From contig DGLA01000001.1 in the NCBI GenBank assembly GCA_002387205.1, positions 62,001-126,000 of the forward strand: a stretch of DNA of 64,000 nucleotides, in the 5' to 3' direction. Under the pieces are notes generated by a model, which saw nothing but the letters and a program-made list of their open reading frames with translations, was not told the DNA's origin and ran no database searches. Both the position numbers and the translations under genes were made by a program. Of this stretch, positions 53,054-60,751 are shown one piece after another. The DNA comes from Stutzerimonas stutzeri. Lineage in GTDB: Bacteria > Pseudomonadota > Gammaproteobacteria > Pseudomonadales > Pseudomonadaceae. Each line of letters begins with the position of its first letter. The first letter of the stretch is position 1.

Positions 53054-53201
53054 GCGCGAACCACAGGGCAACGTCTCATCAACAAAACCTGGTGAACCCT
53101 TGGTTTCCTGCAGGCCTTTCGCACCGACGGCTACGCTTTCAGGCCGAGCAAGGCGCCTGGCGGGACGCCTTGCCGATTCGGCCCGACCCCCGACATTCAG
53201 C

Positions 53202-54713
53202 TCATTCCTCACGCGTCACCCGCAGCACTTCCTCGATGGTCGTCACACCCTCACGCACCTTGCGCAGGCCATCCTCACGAATGCTCGGCCCCAGCCGGCG
53301 GGCATGACGAACCATGTCCTGCTCGGCCGCACGGGTGTGGATCATGCTGCGCAGGGTGTCGTCGAACATCACCAGCTCATAGATACCGGTCCGCCCGCGA
53401 TAGCCCAGCTGCCGACAGACATCACAACCTTCGGCGTGGTACAGCGTCGGTGCCTCGCTGGGATCGAGGCCGAACAGCGCGCATTCGGCTTCGTCGGCCA
53501 CATAGGGACGTTTGCAGTCATTACACAGTACGCGGACCAGGCGCTGGGCCAGCACGCCCAGTAGCGAGGATGAGATCAGAAAGGGCTCGACGCCCATGTC
53601 CACCAGGCGGGTCACCGCACCGATGGCGCTGTTGGTGTGCAGCGTCGAGAGCACCAGGTGGCCGGTCAGCGAGGCCTGCACCGCCATATCGGCGGTTTCC
53701 TGGTCGCGGATTTCCCCCACCATCACCACGTCCGGGTCCTGGCGCAGGATGGCGCGAAGGCCGCGTGCGAAGGTCATGTCGACCTTGGTGTTGACCTGGG
53801 TCTGGCCGATGCCCTCGAGGTTGTATTCGATCGGATCCTCGACGGTGAGGATATTGCGCGAGCGGTCATTGAGCGTCACCAGGCTGGCGTACAGGGTGGT
53901 GGTCTTGCCCGAGCCGGTCGGGCCGGTGACGAGAATGATCCCGTGGGGCTTCTGGACTGCCTGTTCCATCACCTTGCGGTCGCGATCGCTCATGCCCAGG
54001 TGGCGCAGGGTCAGGCGCCCGGCCTGCTTGTCGAGCAGACGCAGAACCACACGCTCGCCGTTGGCAGACGGCAGCGTCGATACACGAATATCCACCTCGC
54101 GACCGCCGACCCGCAGTGAAATCCGTCCATCCTGCGGAATACGCTTCTCGGCGATATCGAGCCGAGCCATGACCTTGATCCGCGACACCAGCAGCGCCGC
54201 CAGCTCGCGCTTGGGCTGCACCACCTCGCGCAGGATGCCGTCGATGCGAAAGCGGATCACCAGGCGCTTCTCGAAGGTCTCGACGTGGATGTCCGAGGCG
54301 TTTTCCTTGATCGCCTCGCCAAGAATGGCATTGATCAGGCGGATGATCGGCGCGTCGTCCTCCTGCTCCAGCAGGTCCTCGGTTTCCTGGATCTGGTCGG
54401 CCAGGCTGTGCAGGTCCATGTCCTCGCCGAGGCCTTCGACCATCTGCATCGCCGCGGATGAATCGTGCTGATAGGCCGAGCTCAGGGCCTGCTCGAATTC
54501 GTCCTGAGCCAGCCACTGCATGGCCAGTGGCCCTCCGGCGACGCGCTGTGCCTCCTGCAGCGCGGTCAGTGGCGCACCTTCGCGTGCGCACAGCCGCATT
54601 CCTTCCGGACGCTCCTGCAGGAGCACCCCATGACGGCGGGCAAAGGCGAAGGGCAACCGCCGCGGCAGCGGTTCCTCCATCAGGGTCATCTCGTTCAAGT
54701 CTAGTTCGGCCAT
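53202..54713 (-). CDS. gspE: Type II secretion ATPase GspE
   Basis: This 503-residue secretion ATPase has an N-terminal GspL-binding domain, the central IKENASDIHVETFEKRLVIRFR region, Walker A at 264-272 (GPTGSGKTT), the Asp box ILTVEDPIEYNLEGIGQ, Walker B DPDVVMVGEIRDQETAD, and a zinc-binding CxxC pair set (CNDCKRPY ... CDVCRQLGYRGRTGIYEL). It powers pseudopilus assembly. It is the first gene of the gspEFGHIJKLM unit. gspC and gspD are not adjacent on either side. Confidence 0.97.
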   Translation of the reverse strand: MAELDLNEMTLMEEPLPRRLPFAFARRHGVLLQERPEGMRLCAREGAPLTALQEAQRVAGGPLAMQWLAQDEFEQALSSAYQHDSSAAMQMVEGLGEDMDLHSLADQIQETEDLLEQEDDAPIIRLINAILGEAIKENASDIHVETFEKRLVIRFRIDGILREVVQPKRELAALLVSRIKVMARLDIAEKRIPQDGRISLRVGGREVDIRVSTLPSANGERVVLRLLDKQAGRLTLRHLGMSDRDRKVMEQAVQKPHGIILVTGPTGSGKTTTLYASLVTLNDRSRNILTVEDPIEYNLEGIGQTQVNTKVDMTFARGLRAILRQDPDVVMVGEIRDQETADMAVQASLTGHLVLSTLHTNSAIGAVTRLVDMGVEPFLISSSLLGVLAQRLVRVLCNDCKRPYVADEAECALFGLDPSEAPTLYHAEGCDVCRQLGYRGRTGIYELVMFDDTLRSMIHTRAAEQDMVRHARRLGPSIREDGLRKVREGVTTIEEVLRVTREE

Positions 54714-55215
54714 GCCAGCTATTTTCGCGCAGTGGGTGCAATTGATGTTGGCCGGCGGTCCGATGCCCGCAGCCGACAGCTATGGACTACAGGGAATGCA
54801 TGACATTGCAAACCTCTGCCGGGTTTTCTTTCGTGGTGCGGCGCGCCGACCGGCACCAAGGTCGCATACAGACAAGCCCGCCGGTGAATACACCGTCTAT
54901 GGTCCGTCATTCATGATTACCCCGCGCCTATTGCGGTATGGAACCTTAGACAAAGGTCGAAGCCAATATCCGCGCCGCATACAGCGATGCGAGCACATGG
55001 ACGAGTCATAAAACGAACGAAACGGCGCGCCATCGTTCTGATTAAAACGGTTGTTTGATTTTTTCAGGCCTTGCAGAATGCCGCGCCACAGCGAGCTCGA
55101 CCAGCAGTGCGGAGCCCGTAGCCGATCCACACCCGACCGCCAACCGTAGTGGCCGGGCGGAAAGTAACGCCAGCGAAAATACCGCTGGTTACGATCAAGC
55201 AGGAGAACAAGAACA
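54714..55215. other. Divergent promoter region between gspE and pntAA
   Basis: I see no gene in these 502 bases. The region must hold divergent promoters for the gsp operon and the pnt operon. An AT-rich stretch at about 55035-55070 (GATTAAAACGGTTGTTTGATTTTTTC, in part) is a good place for the pnt promoter, and AGGAGAACAAGAACA precedes the pntAA start. In P. aeruginosa the genes divergent to xcpR encode XcpP and XcpQ; here they are replaced by pnt. Confidence 0.5.
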
Positions 55216-56337
55216 ATGCACATTGGTGTTCCTCTCGAAACCAGGCCCGGTGAAACGCGCGTTGCCGCGACACCGGAAACCATCAAGAAGCTGATCGGGC
55301 AAGGGCATCGGGTGACGGTGCAGAGCGGAGCTGGCGTACAGGCCAGTATTCCGGACAGTGCCTTCGAGGCGGCAGGCGCCACCATCGCCGATGCCGCTGC
55401 GGCGTTCGCAGCAGAGATCCTGCTGAAGGTGAACGCACCGAGCGAGACCGAACTGGTGCAGATCGCGCCCGGTACGGTTCTGATCGGCATGCTCAATCCC
55501 TTCGACAATGACAACATCGCACGCATGGCCGAACGCGGCATCACCGCCTTCGCCCTGGAAGCCGCGCCGCGCACCTCGCGCGCGCAGAGCCTCGACGTGC
55601 TTTCCTCCCAAGCCAACATCGCCGGCTACAAGGCAGTCATGGTCGCCGCCAACCAGTATCCGCGCTTCATGCCGATGCTGATGACCGCTGCCGGTACGGT
55701 GAAGGCCGCACGGGTACTGATCCTCGGTGCCGGTGTTGCGGGTCTGCAGGCCATCGCCACGGCCAAGCGTCTGGGCGCGGTCATCGAAGCCTCGGACGTG
55801 CGTCCGGCAGTGAAGGAGCAGATCGAATCGCTCGGCGCCAAGTTCGTCGACGTGCCGTTCGAGACCGACGAAGAGCGTGAATGCGCCGAAGGCGTCGGCG
55901 GCTATGCCCGGCCGATGCCGGCGTCCTGGATGGCGCGCCAGGCGCAGGCCGTGTACGAACGTGCCAAGCAGGCCGACATCATCATCACCACCGCGCTGAT
56001 TCCGGGCCGCAAGGCACCGACGCTGCTGCAGGAAGAGACCGTGCAGCAGATGAAGCCCGGCTCGGTGGTAATCGACCTCGCCGCCTCACAGGGCGGTAAC
56101 TGTCCATTGACCGAAGCCGATCAGGTGGTGGTCAAGCACGGCGTAACCTTGGTTGGCTACACCAACCTGGCGACCCTCGTGCCGGCGGATGCCTCGGCGC
56201 TCTACGCGCGCAACCTGCTGGATTTCCTCAAGCTGGTGATCGATGGCGAAGCCAAATTCCACCTCAATCTCGAAGACGACATCGTCGCCGCGTGCCTGAT
56301 GTGCCGCGACGGCCAAGTTGTACGCACCAACGGTTAA
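55216..56337 (+). CDS. pntAA: NAD(P) transhydrogenase subunit alpha part 1
   Basis: This 373-residue NAD(H)-binding domain I of the proton-translocating transhydrogenase starts MHIGVPLETRPGETRVAATPETI. It carries the Rossmann motif RVLILGAGVAGLQAIATAKRLGA and the mobile loop region DVPFETDEERECAEGVGGYARPM. The alpha subunit is split in two genes here, as in Pseudomonas and Rhodospirillum. The complex uses the proton gradient to reduce NADP with NADH. Confidence 0.95.
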   Translation: MHIGVPLETRPGETRVAATPETIKKLIGQGHRVTVQSGAGVQASIPDSAFEAAGATIADAAAAFAAEILLKVNAPSETELVQIAPGTVLIGMLNPFDNDNIARMAERGITAFALEAAPRTSRAQSLDVLSSQANIAGYKAVMVAANQYPRFMPMLMTAAGTVKAARVLILGAGVAGLQAIATAKRLGAVIEASDVRPAVKEQIESLGAKFVDVPFETDEERECAEGVGGYARPMPASWMARQAQAVYERAKQADIIITTALIPGRKAPTLLQEETVQQMKPGSVVIDLAASQGGNCPLTEADQVVVKHGVTLVGYTNLATLVPADASALYARNLLDFLKLVIDGEAKFHLNLEDDIVAACLMCRDGQVVRTNG

Positions 56338-56351
56338 GAGAGCCCGAAAGA

Positions 56352-56672
56352 ATGGACCTGATATCTGATGGCATCTACAACCTGATCATCTTCGTGCTGG
56401 CGATCTACGTCGGTTACCACGTGGTCTGGAACGTCACCCCCGCGCTGCACACCCCGCTGATGGCGGTCACCAACGCCATCTCGGCGATCGTCATCGTCGG
56501 CGCCATGCTGGCCGCCGCGCTGACCGTCACCCCGATGGGCAAGCTGATGGGCACCCTGGCGGTCACGCTGGCCGCGGTCAACGTGTTCGGCGGCTTTCTG
56601 GTCACCCGCCGCATGCTGGAAATGTTCAAGAAAAAGGAGCGCGCAGGCGCTAAGGCGGAGTCCAAGCCATGA
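56352..56672 (+). CDS. pntAB: NAD(P) transhydrogenase subunit alpha part 2
   Basis: This 106-residue protein has three to four membrane segments (LIIFVLAIYVGYHVVWNV, AISAIVIVGAMLAAAL, LAVTLAAVNVFGGFLV) and a short basic/Lys-rich tail. It forms part of the proton channel domain II. ATG 56352 lies 14 bases after pntAA and its stop overlaps pntB by four bases. Confidence 0.94.
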   Translation: MDLISDGIYNLIIFVLAIYVGYHVVWNVTPALHTPLMAVTNAISAIVIVGAMLAAALTVTPMGKLMGTLAVTLAAVNVFGGFLVTRRMLEMFKKKERAGAKAESKP

Positions 56673-58120
56673 GCATGAACCTCATCACCCTGCTCTACCT
56701 CATCGCTTCGGTGAGCTTCATCCAGGCATTGAAAGGCCTGTCGCACCCCACGACCTCACGCCGCGGCAACCTGTTCGGCATGATCGGCATGGGCATCGCC
56801 GTGGTCACCACGGTATTTCTGGTGTTCAAACTCGGCGACCAGTTGGTGGAGAGCGCCAACCCCTGGGGCGGCCTTGGCTTCATCGTCCTCGGTCTGCTGA
56901 TCGGCGGCTCCATCGGCACGCTGATGGCCAAGCGCGTCGAAATGACCAAGATGCCGGAACTCGTCGCCTTCATGCACAGCATGATCGGTCTTGCGGCAGT
57001 GTTCATCGCCATCGCCGCGGTGCTCGAACCGCAGTCGCTGGGCATCGTCCAGGCCATCGGCTACCCGATTCCGGCCGGTAACCGCCTGGAGCTGTTCCTC
57101 GGCGCGGCCATCGGTGCCATCACCTTCTCCGGTTCGGTCATCGCCTTCGGCAAGCTGTCGGGCAAGTACAAGTTCCGCCTGTTCCAGGGCGCGCCGGTGT
57201 CCTTCCCCAACCAGCACAAGATCAACCTCGCCGTCGGCGTGGCGATCCTGGTGCTGGGCCTGATCTACACCTTCAGCGGCAACTTCACCGCGTTCATGAT
57301 CCTCGTGGCGCTGGCCTTCGTCATCGGCGTGCTGATCATCATCCCCATCGGCGGCGCCGACATGCCGGTGGTGGTGTCGATGCTCAACAGCTACTCGGGC
57401 TGGGCGGCCGCTGGTATCGGCTTCTCGCTGAACAACTCGATGCTGATCATCGCCGGTTCGCTGGTGGGTTCGAGCGGCGCGATCCTTTCCTACATCATGT
57501 GCAAGGCGATGAACCGTTCGTTCTTCAACGTCATCCTCGGCGGCTTCGGTGGCGACGCCGATGCCGGCCCGGCGGCCGGCAGCAAGGAGCAGCGTCCGGT
57601 CAAGTCCGGCTCCAGCGATGACGCCGCCTTCCTGCTGTCGAACGCCGACACCGTGATCATCGTTCCCGGCTATGGCCTGGCGGTGGCCCGCGCGCAGCAT
57701 GCGCTGATGGAGCTGGCCGAGAAGCTGACCCACATGGGCGTGACCGTGAAATACGCGATCCACCCGGTCGCCGGCCGTATGCCCGGCCACATGAACGTGT
57801 TGCTGGCCGAGGCCGAAGTACCGTACGAGATGGTCTTCGAGATGGAGGACATCAACTCCGAGTTCGGTCAGGCCGACGTGGTGCTGGTGCTCGGCGCCAA
57901 CGACGTGGTCAACCCGGCGGCGAAGAACGATCCGAAGTCGCCCATCGCCGGCATGCCCATCCTCGAGGCGTACAAGGCCAAGACGGTCATCGTCAACAAG
58001 CGCTCCATGGCCAGCGGTTATGCCGGTCTGGACAACGAGCTGTTCTACATGGACAAGACCATGATGGTCTTCGGCGATGCCAAGAAGGTGGTTGAGGACA
58101 TGGTCAAGGCTGTGGAATAA
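56669..58120 (+). CDS. pntB: NAD(P) transhydrogenase subunit beta
   Basis: This 483-residue protein has about nine membrane segments in the first 270 residues and a C-terminal NADP(H)-binding domain III, with VIIVPGYGLAVARAQHALMELAE and KYAIHPVAGRMPGHMNVLLAEA, both family signatures, and VLGANDVVNPAAKNDPKSPIAGMPI. It completes the Pnt complex with PntAA and PntAB. Confidence 0.96.
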   Translation: MSMNLITLLYLIASVSFIQALKGLSHPTTSRRGNLFGMIGMGIAVVTTVFLVFKLGDQLVESANPWGGLGFIVLGLLIGGSIGTLMAKRVEMTKMPELVAFMHSMIGLAAVFIAIAAVLEPQSLGIVQAIGYPIPAGNRLELFLGAAIGAITFSGSVIAFGKLSGKYKFRLFQGAPVSFPNQHKINLAVGVAILVLGLIYTFSGNFTAFMILVALAFVIGVLIIIPIGGADMPVVVSMLNSYSGWAAAGIGFSLNNSMLIIAGSLVGSSGAILSYIMCKAMNRSFFNVILGGFGGDADAGPAAGSKEQRPVKSGSSDDAAFLLSNADTVIIVPGYGLAVARAQHALMELAEKLTHMGVTVKYAIHPVAGRMPGHMNVLLAEAEVPYEMVFEMEDINSEFGQADVVLVLGANDVVNPAAKNDPKSPIAGMPILEAYKAKTVIVNKRSMASGYAGLDNELFYMDKTMMVFGDAKKVVEDMVKAVE

Positions 58121-58138
58121 GCGATACCGCAATACCGA

Positions 58139-58176
58139 AACCCCTCCCGGCCCGGCCGCGAGGGGTTTTGTTTTTT
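58139..58176. terminator. Intrinsic terminator after pntB
   Basis: AACCCCTC (58139-58146) pairs with GAGGGGTT (58160-58167), followed by a T-rich run broken by one G. It lies between pntB and the convergent mdaB-like gene. Confidence 0.85.
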
Positions 58177-58182
58177 GCCGAA

Positions 58183-58767
58183 TCAGAGGCCGAACACCGC
58201 GGCCAGATGCGCCTCGTAGCGCTTTATGTCCGCCTCGATGGCAGGCTGCTTCATGACATCGACACAGAGAAACGTTGGCAGACCTGTCAAGCCAAGGAAC
58301 TCGTTGGCTTTGTGGAAGGGGAAATAGACGGCATCGACGCCCTTGCCTTCGAAGAAATCGGTCGGATCGTCGAAAGCCTGCTGCGGTGCATTCCAGGTCG
58401 CCGAGATCATGTACTGCTTGCCCTGTAGCAACCCGCCGCTGCCGTACTTCTGCGAGGCATCGGAGCGTGTCCGGCCATCGTTGGCGTAGAGGCTGCCATG
58501 GCCCTCGGTGAAGACTTCGTCGAGGTATTTCTTCACGGTCCAGGGCGCGCCCATCCACCAACCGGGCATCTGATAGATGATCACATCAGCCCAGAGGTAC
58601 TTGGCTACCTCTTCAGCCAGGTCGTAGCCAGCATCGATCTGCGTTTGCCTGACGTCGAACCCGGCGCGGTCGAGAAAGCCCAGTGCAGTCTCGTGCATGG
58701 TTGTGTTGTAGCGGCCATCGGAGTGGGCAAATTGCTTAGCGCCATTAAGCAGGAGAATGTTCTTCAT
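58183..58767 (-). CDS. mdaB: NAD(P)H-dependent quinone oxidoreductase, MdaB-like
   Basis: This 194-residue flavodoxin-fold reductase (MKNILLLNGAKQFAHSDGRYN...) has the conserved FAD-contact stretch YLWADVIIYQMPGWWMGAPWTVKKYLDEVF and the loop GSGGLLQGKQYMISATWNAP. MdaB-type enzymes make a two-electron reduction of quinones and help against oxidative stress. Start 58767 is chosen because the family begins there; an upstream in-frame start adds ten unrelated residues. The transcript converges with pntB. Confidence 0.88.
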   Translation of the reverse strand: MKNILLLNGAKQFAHSDGRYNTTMHETALGFLDRAGFDVRQTQIDAGYDLAEEVAKYLWADVIIYQMPGWWMGAPWTVKKYLDEVFTEGHGSLYANDGRTRSDASQKYGSGGLLQGKQYMISATWNAPQQAFDDPTDFFEGKGVDAVYFPFHKANEFLGLTGLPTFLCVDVMKQPAIEADIKRYEAHLAAVFGL

Positions 58768-58919
58768 TGATTTCGTTCCAACAAATGAGAATGGCAAGCA
58801 GCCTAACGATTTCGAATCTCGCGATATAGGGCCGTTCCGGCAAAAACCTATTGACTGAAAATCATGAATAAGTGCCGCTTTATTGCGTTAGGCTGCATGC
58901 CTTTCTTCCGGAGCAGCCC

Positions 58920-59240
58920 ATGAGCGAACCCTGTGCTTTCATTCTCCACGCCCATACCCGGCCAGAAAAATCCGCTGAATTCGAAGCATTGTTCAAGCGC
59001 TACGTAGCCCCTAGCCGAGCGGAAGCAGGCTGCATCGAGTACCACATGCTGCGCGATGCCAAAGACCCAACGTTGTTCATCTTCTACGAGGTCTGGGAAT
59101 CGGCCGAGCATCTCGAGGCTCACAGTGCACTGCCGCATATGCGTAGCTTCAGTGAACAACGGATGGATTACCTGACTCGCGATTTCGAGATCCGGCCGGT
59201 CCATATGCTGAGCCCGGCGTCCGCCAACCGGAACGCGTAA
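58920..59240 (+). CDS. Antibiotic biosynthesis monooxygenase (ABM) fold protein
   Basis: This 106-residue protein with the dimeric alpha/beta-barrel fold contains FILHAHTRPEKSAEFEALFKRYV, EAGCIEYHMLRDAKDPTLFIFYEVWESAEHLEAH and the closing strand. Family members include YgiN, the quinol monooxygenase that works beside MdaB in E. coli. Here the gene is divergent from the mdaB-like gene with about 150 bases between, so a quinone redox cycle is plausible. The function remains inferred. Confidence 0.8.
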   Translation: MSEPCAFILHAHTRPEKSAEFEALFKRYVAPSRAEAGCIEYHMLRDAKDPTLFIFYEVWESAEHLEAHSALPHMRSFSEQRMDYLTRDFEIRPVHMLSPASANRNA

Positions 59241-59404
59241 CCGGCTGCGGCAAACAGTTGTGCATTTGCAACAGCGGTACAGCTCGGCCATCAGCCCAAC
59301 TGAACCAGCACAATTCCAAGTCCCTGTGACTGTATCGCAACAGTCCGGCACGCGACTCTATCTGCCCATAACCCATCCCCGTTTACTTCGGGAAGGAGCG
59401 GCAC

Positions 59405-59605
59405 ATGGAGCGCGTACTGACTCGCAGACTCATACCCACGTTCGGCACCCTATCGCTACGGCACATACCAGAACTGATTCGCCTATGGCAGAAGCGAACA
59501 CGTACTCGCCGCCAGCTGGCAGCGCTCAATGACCGTCAACTGGCGGACATCGGCATTAGCCACAGCGAGCGGCAGGACGAGCTGAGCAAGCCTTTCTGGC
59601 GCTGA
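59405..59605 (+). CDS. DUF1127 small protein
   Basis: This 66-residue basic protein ends with the DUF1127 core RRQLAALNDRQLADIGISHSER. Such proteins bind RNA in some alphaproteobacteria and take part in small-RNA or phosphate-linked regulation; in pseudomonads their role is largely undefined. A GGGAAGGAG ribosome site lies just upstream of ATG 59405. Confidence 0.83.
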   Translation: MERVLTRRLIPTFGTLSLRHIPELIRLWQKRTRTRRQLAALNDRQLADIGISHSERQDELSKPFWR

Positions 59606-59710
59606 CGGCATCTTCCGGGTGATAGCCTCGCGTCGTAAGCTGAACGGCATGGCCCGCGCGACGGTCAAATCGACTATCGGCGGGAAATCGCGTCTAGCCT
59701 GGAGAACATC

Positions 59711-60028
59711 ATGAACAAGTATCTGTTGTCAGTTGCCACCGCTGCCTGCCTGGCCGCAGGGACGGCGTCGGCCGGGAGTATCACCGGCACCATCGACGCT
59801 ATCGGCGCCTCCCTGGTCAATACAGTGGAAGGCACATCCGACATCACCTCGAACCTGGGTGATGACAAGGTTGTACTGGAAGCTCGTGACGATGCAGCCC
59901 GCTTCGTGGCCAGCAACGGCGAGGCGCGTGGCGCTCAGCTGGAAGCTGCCCTGCAACACATCCGTACCCAGGCCCCAGCGTTGGAAGCAAGCGACCTGCA
60001 GCTGGCCGGCGCAATCCTGGCGCTCTGA
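59711..60028 (+). CDS. Secreted DUF2388 protein, copy 1
   Basis: This 105-residue protein has a signal peptide (MNKYLLSVATAACLAAGTASA) and a DUF2388 domain with the shared motif ARDDAARFVASNGEARGAQLEAAL, ending ASDLQLAGAILAL. It is the first of three tandem paralogues. The mature product is about 84 residues and likely periplasmic or secreted. Function is unknown. Confidence 0.85.
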   Translation: MNKYLLSVATAACLAAGTASAGSITGTIDAIGASLVNTVEGTSDITSNLGDDKVVLEARDDAARFVASNGEARGAQLEAALQHIRTQAPALEASDLQLAGAILAL

Positions 60029-60111
60029 CAGAGGTGACGCGAGCGTGGCGCTGGCCCAAGGGCCGGCGTTTCGCTAGCCTTGGCAGCTGTTGTTTCGGCT
60101 CCAGGATTCAC

Positions 60112-60405
60112 ATGCGTTCGCTTTACCTTGCACTCTTCAGCTGCTGCCTTTGCAATAGCGCCCAGGCGTTTGACAGCCTGACCGGCGGTACCGTCGCCTT
60201 CAGCTACGTTGCCAGCCAGGTGACCAGCGCCCCCTTCGACAATAAGCTCATCCTCGACTCGCGCGATGACGCAGCCGGATTCATCGCCAGCCACGGCGAA
60301 CGTCGTGGTGCGCGTCTTGAAGCCGCACTGCTCTGGTTACGTGAACGGCAACCGGGGCTGGAAGCGAGCGACCTTGAACTGGCCGAAGCAATCCTCGTCC
60401 AATGA
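60112..60405 (+). CDS. Secreted DUF2388 protein, copy 2
   Basis: This 97-residue paralogue has a signal peptide (MRSLYLALFSCCLCNSAQA) and the motif SRDDAAGFIASHGERRGARLEAAL, ending ASDLELAEAILVQ. ATG 60112 is chosen because the signal peptide starts there. Two Cys lie in the signal peptide only. Function is unknown. Confidence 0.83.
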   Translation: MRSLYLALFSCCLCNSAQAFDSLTGGTVAFSYVASQVTSAPFDNKLILDSRDDAAGFIASHGERRGARLEAALLWLRERQPGLEASDLELAEAILVQ

Positions 60406-60430
60406 CCCACTCTGATTTACGAGAAGTTCC

Positions 60431-60751
60431 ATGAAACTCAAGCTGATCGCCGTGTCATTCGCGCTGGCATTTGTCGCCAGCGGCGCCCAGGCGCAGACCC
60501 TGGTTGCCACCAGCAACATCGTCGTCAACGCGCTGGATCGCAGCATCAATTTCACCTCCGACGTGACCAGCCGCATCAGCGACATGAAGGTCGTCAGCGA
60601 AGCCCGCGACGAAGCCGCCGGCTTTGTCGCCAGCGGGGGTGAAATTCGTGGCGCGCGGCTGGAAGCCGCGCTCGGCCGCTTGCGTAGTGCATTCCCAGAA
60701 GCCCAGCGAGCCAGTGACCTGGCGCTGGCCGAAGCCATCCTCGCTCAGTGA
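60431..60751 (+). CDS. Secreted DUF2388 protein, copy 3
   Basis: This 106-residue paralogue has a signal peptide (MKLKLIAVSFALAFVASGAQA) and the motif ARDEAAGFVASGGEIRGARLEAAL, ending ASDLALAEAILAQ. Its stop overlaps the GTG start of the next gene by three bases, tying the DUF2388 proteins to the large HExxH/DUF4105 protein by translational coupling. Confidence 0.86.
   Translation: MKLKLIAVSFALAFVASGAQAQTLVATSNIVVNALDRSINFTSDVTSRISDMKVVSEARDEAAGFVASGGEIRGARLEAALGRLRSAFPEAQRASDLALAEAILAQ

Noticed and set aside
56756..58561. 601-codon open frame on the minus strand opposite pntB
   Set aside because: It is a His/Asp/Val-rich shadow of pntB with no domain; pntB has complete family motifs.
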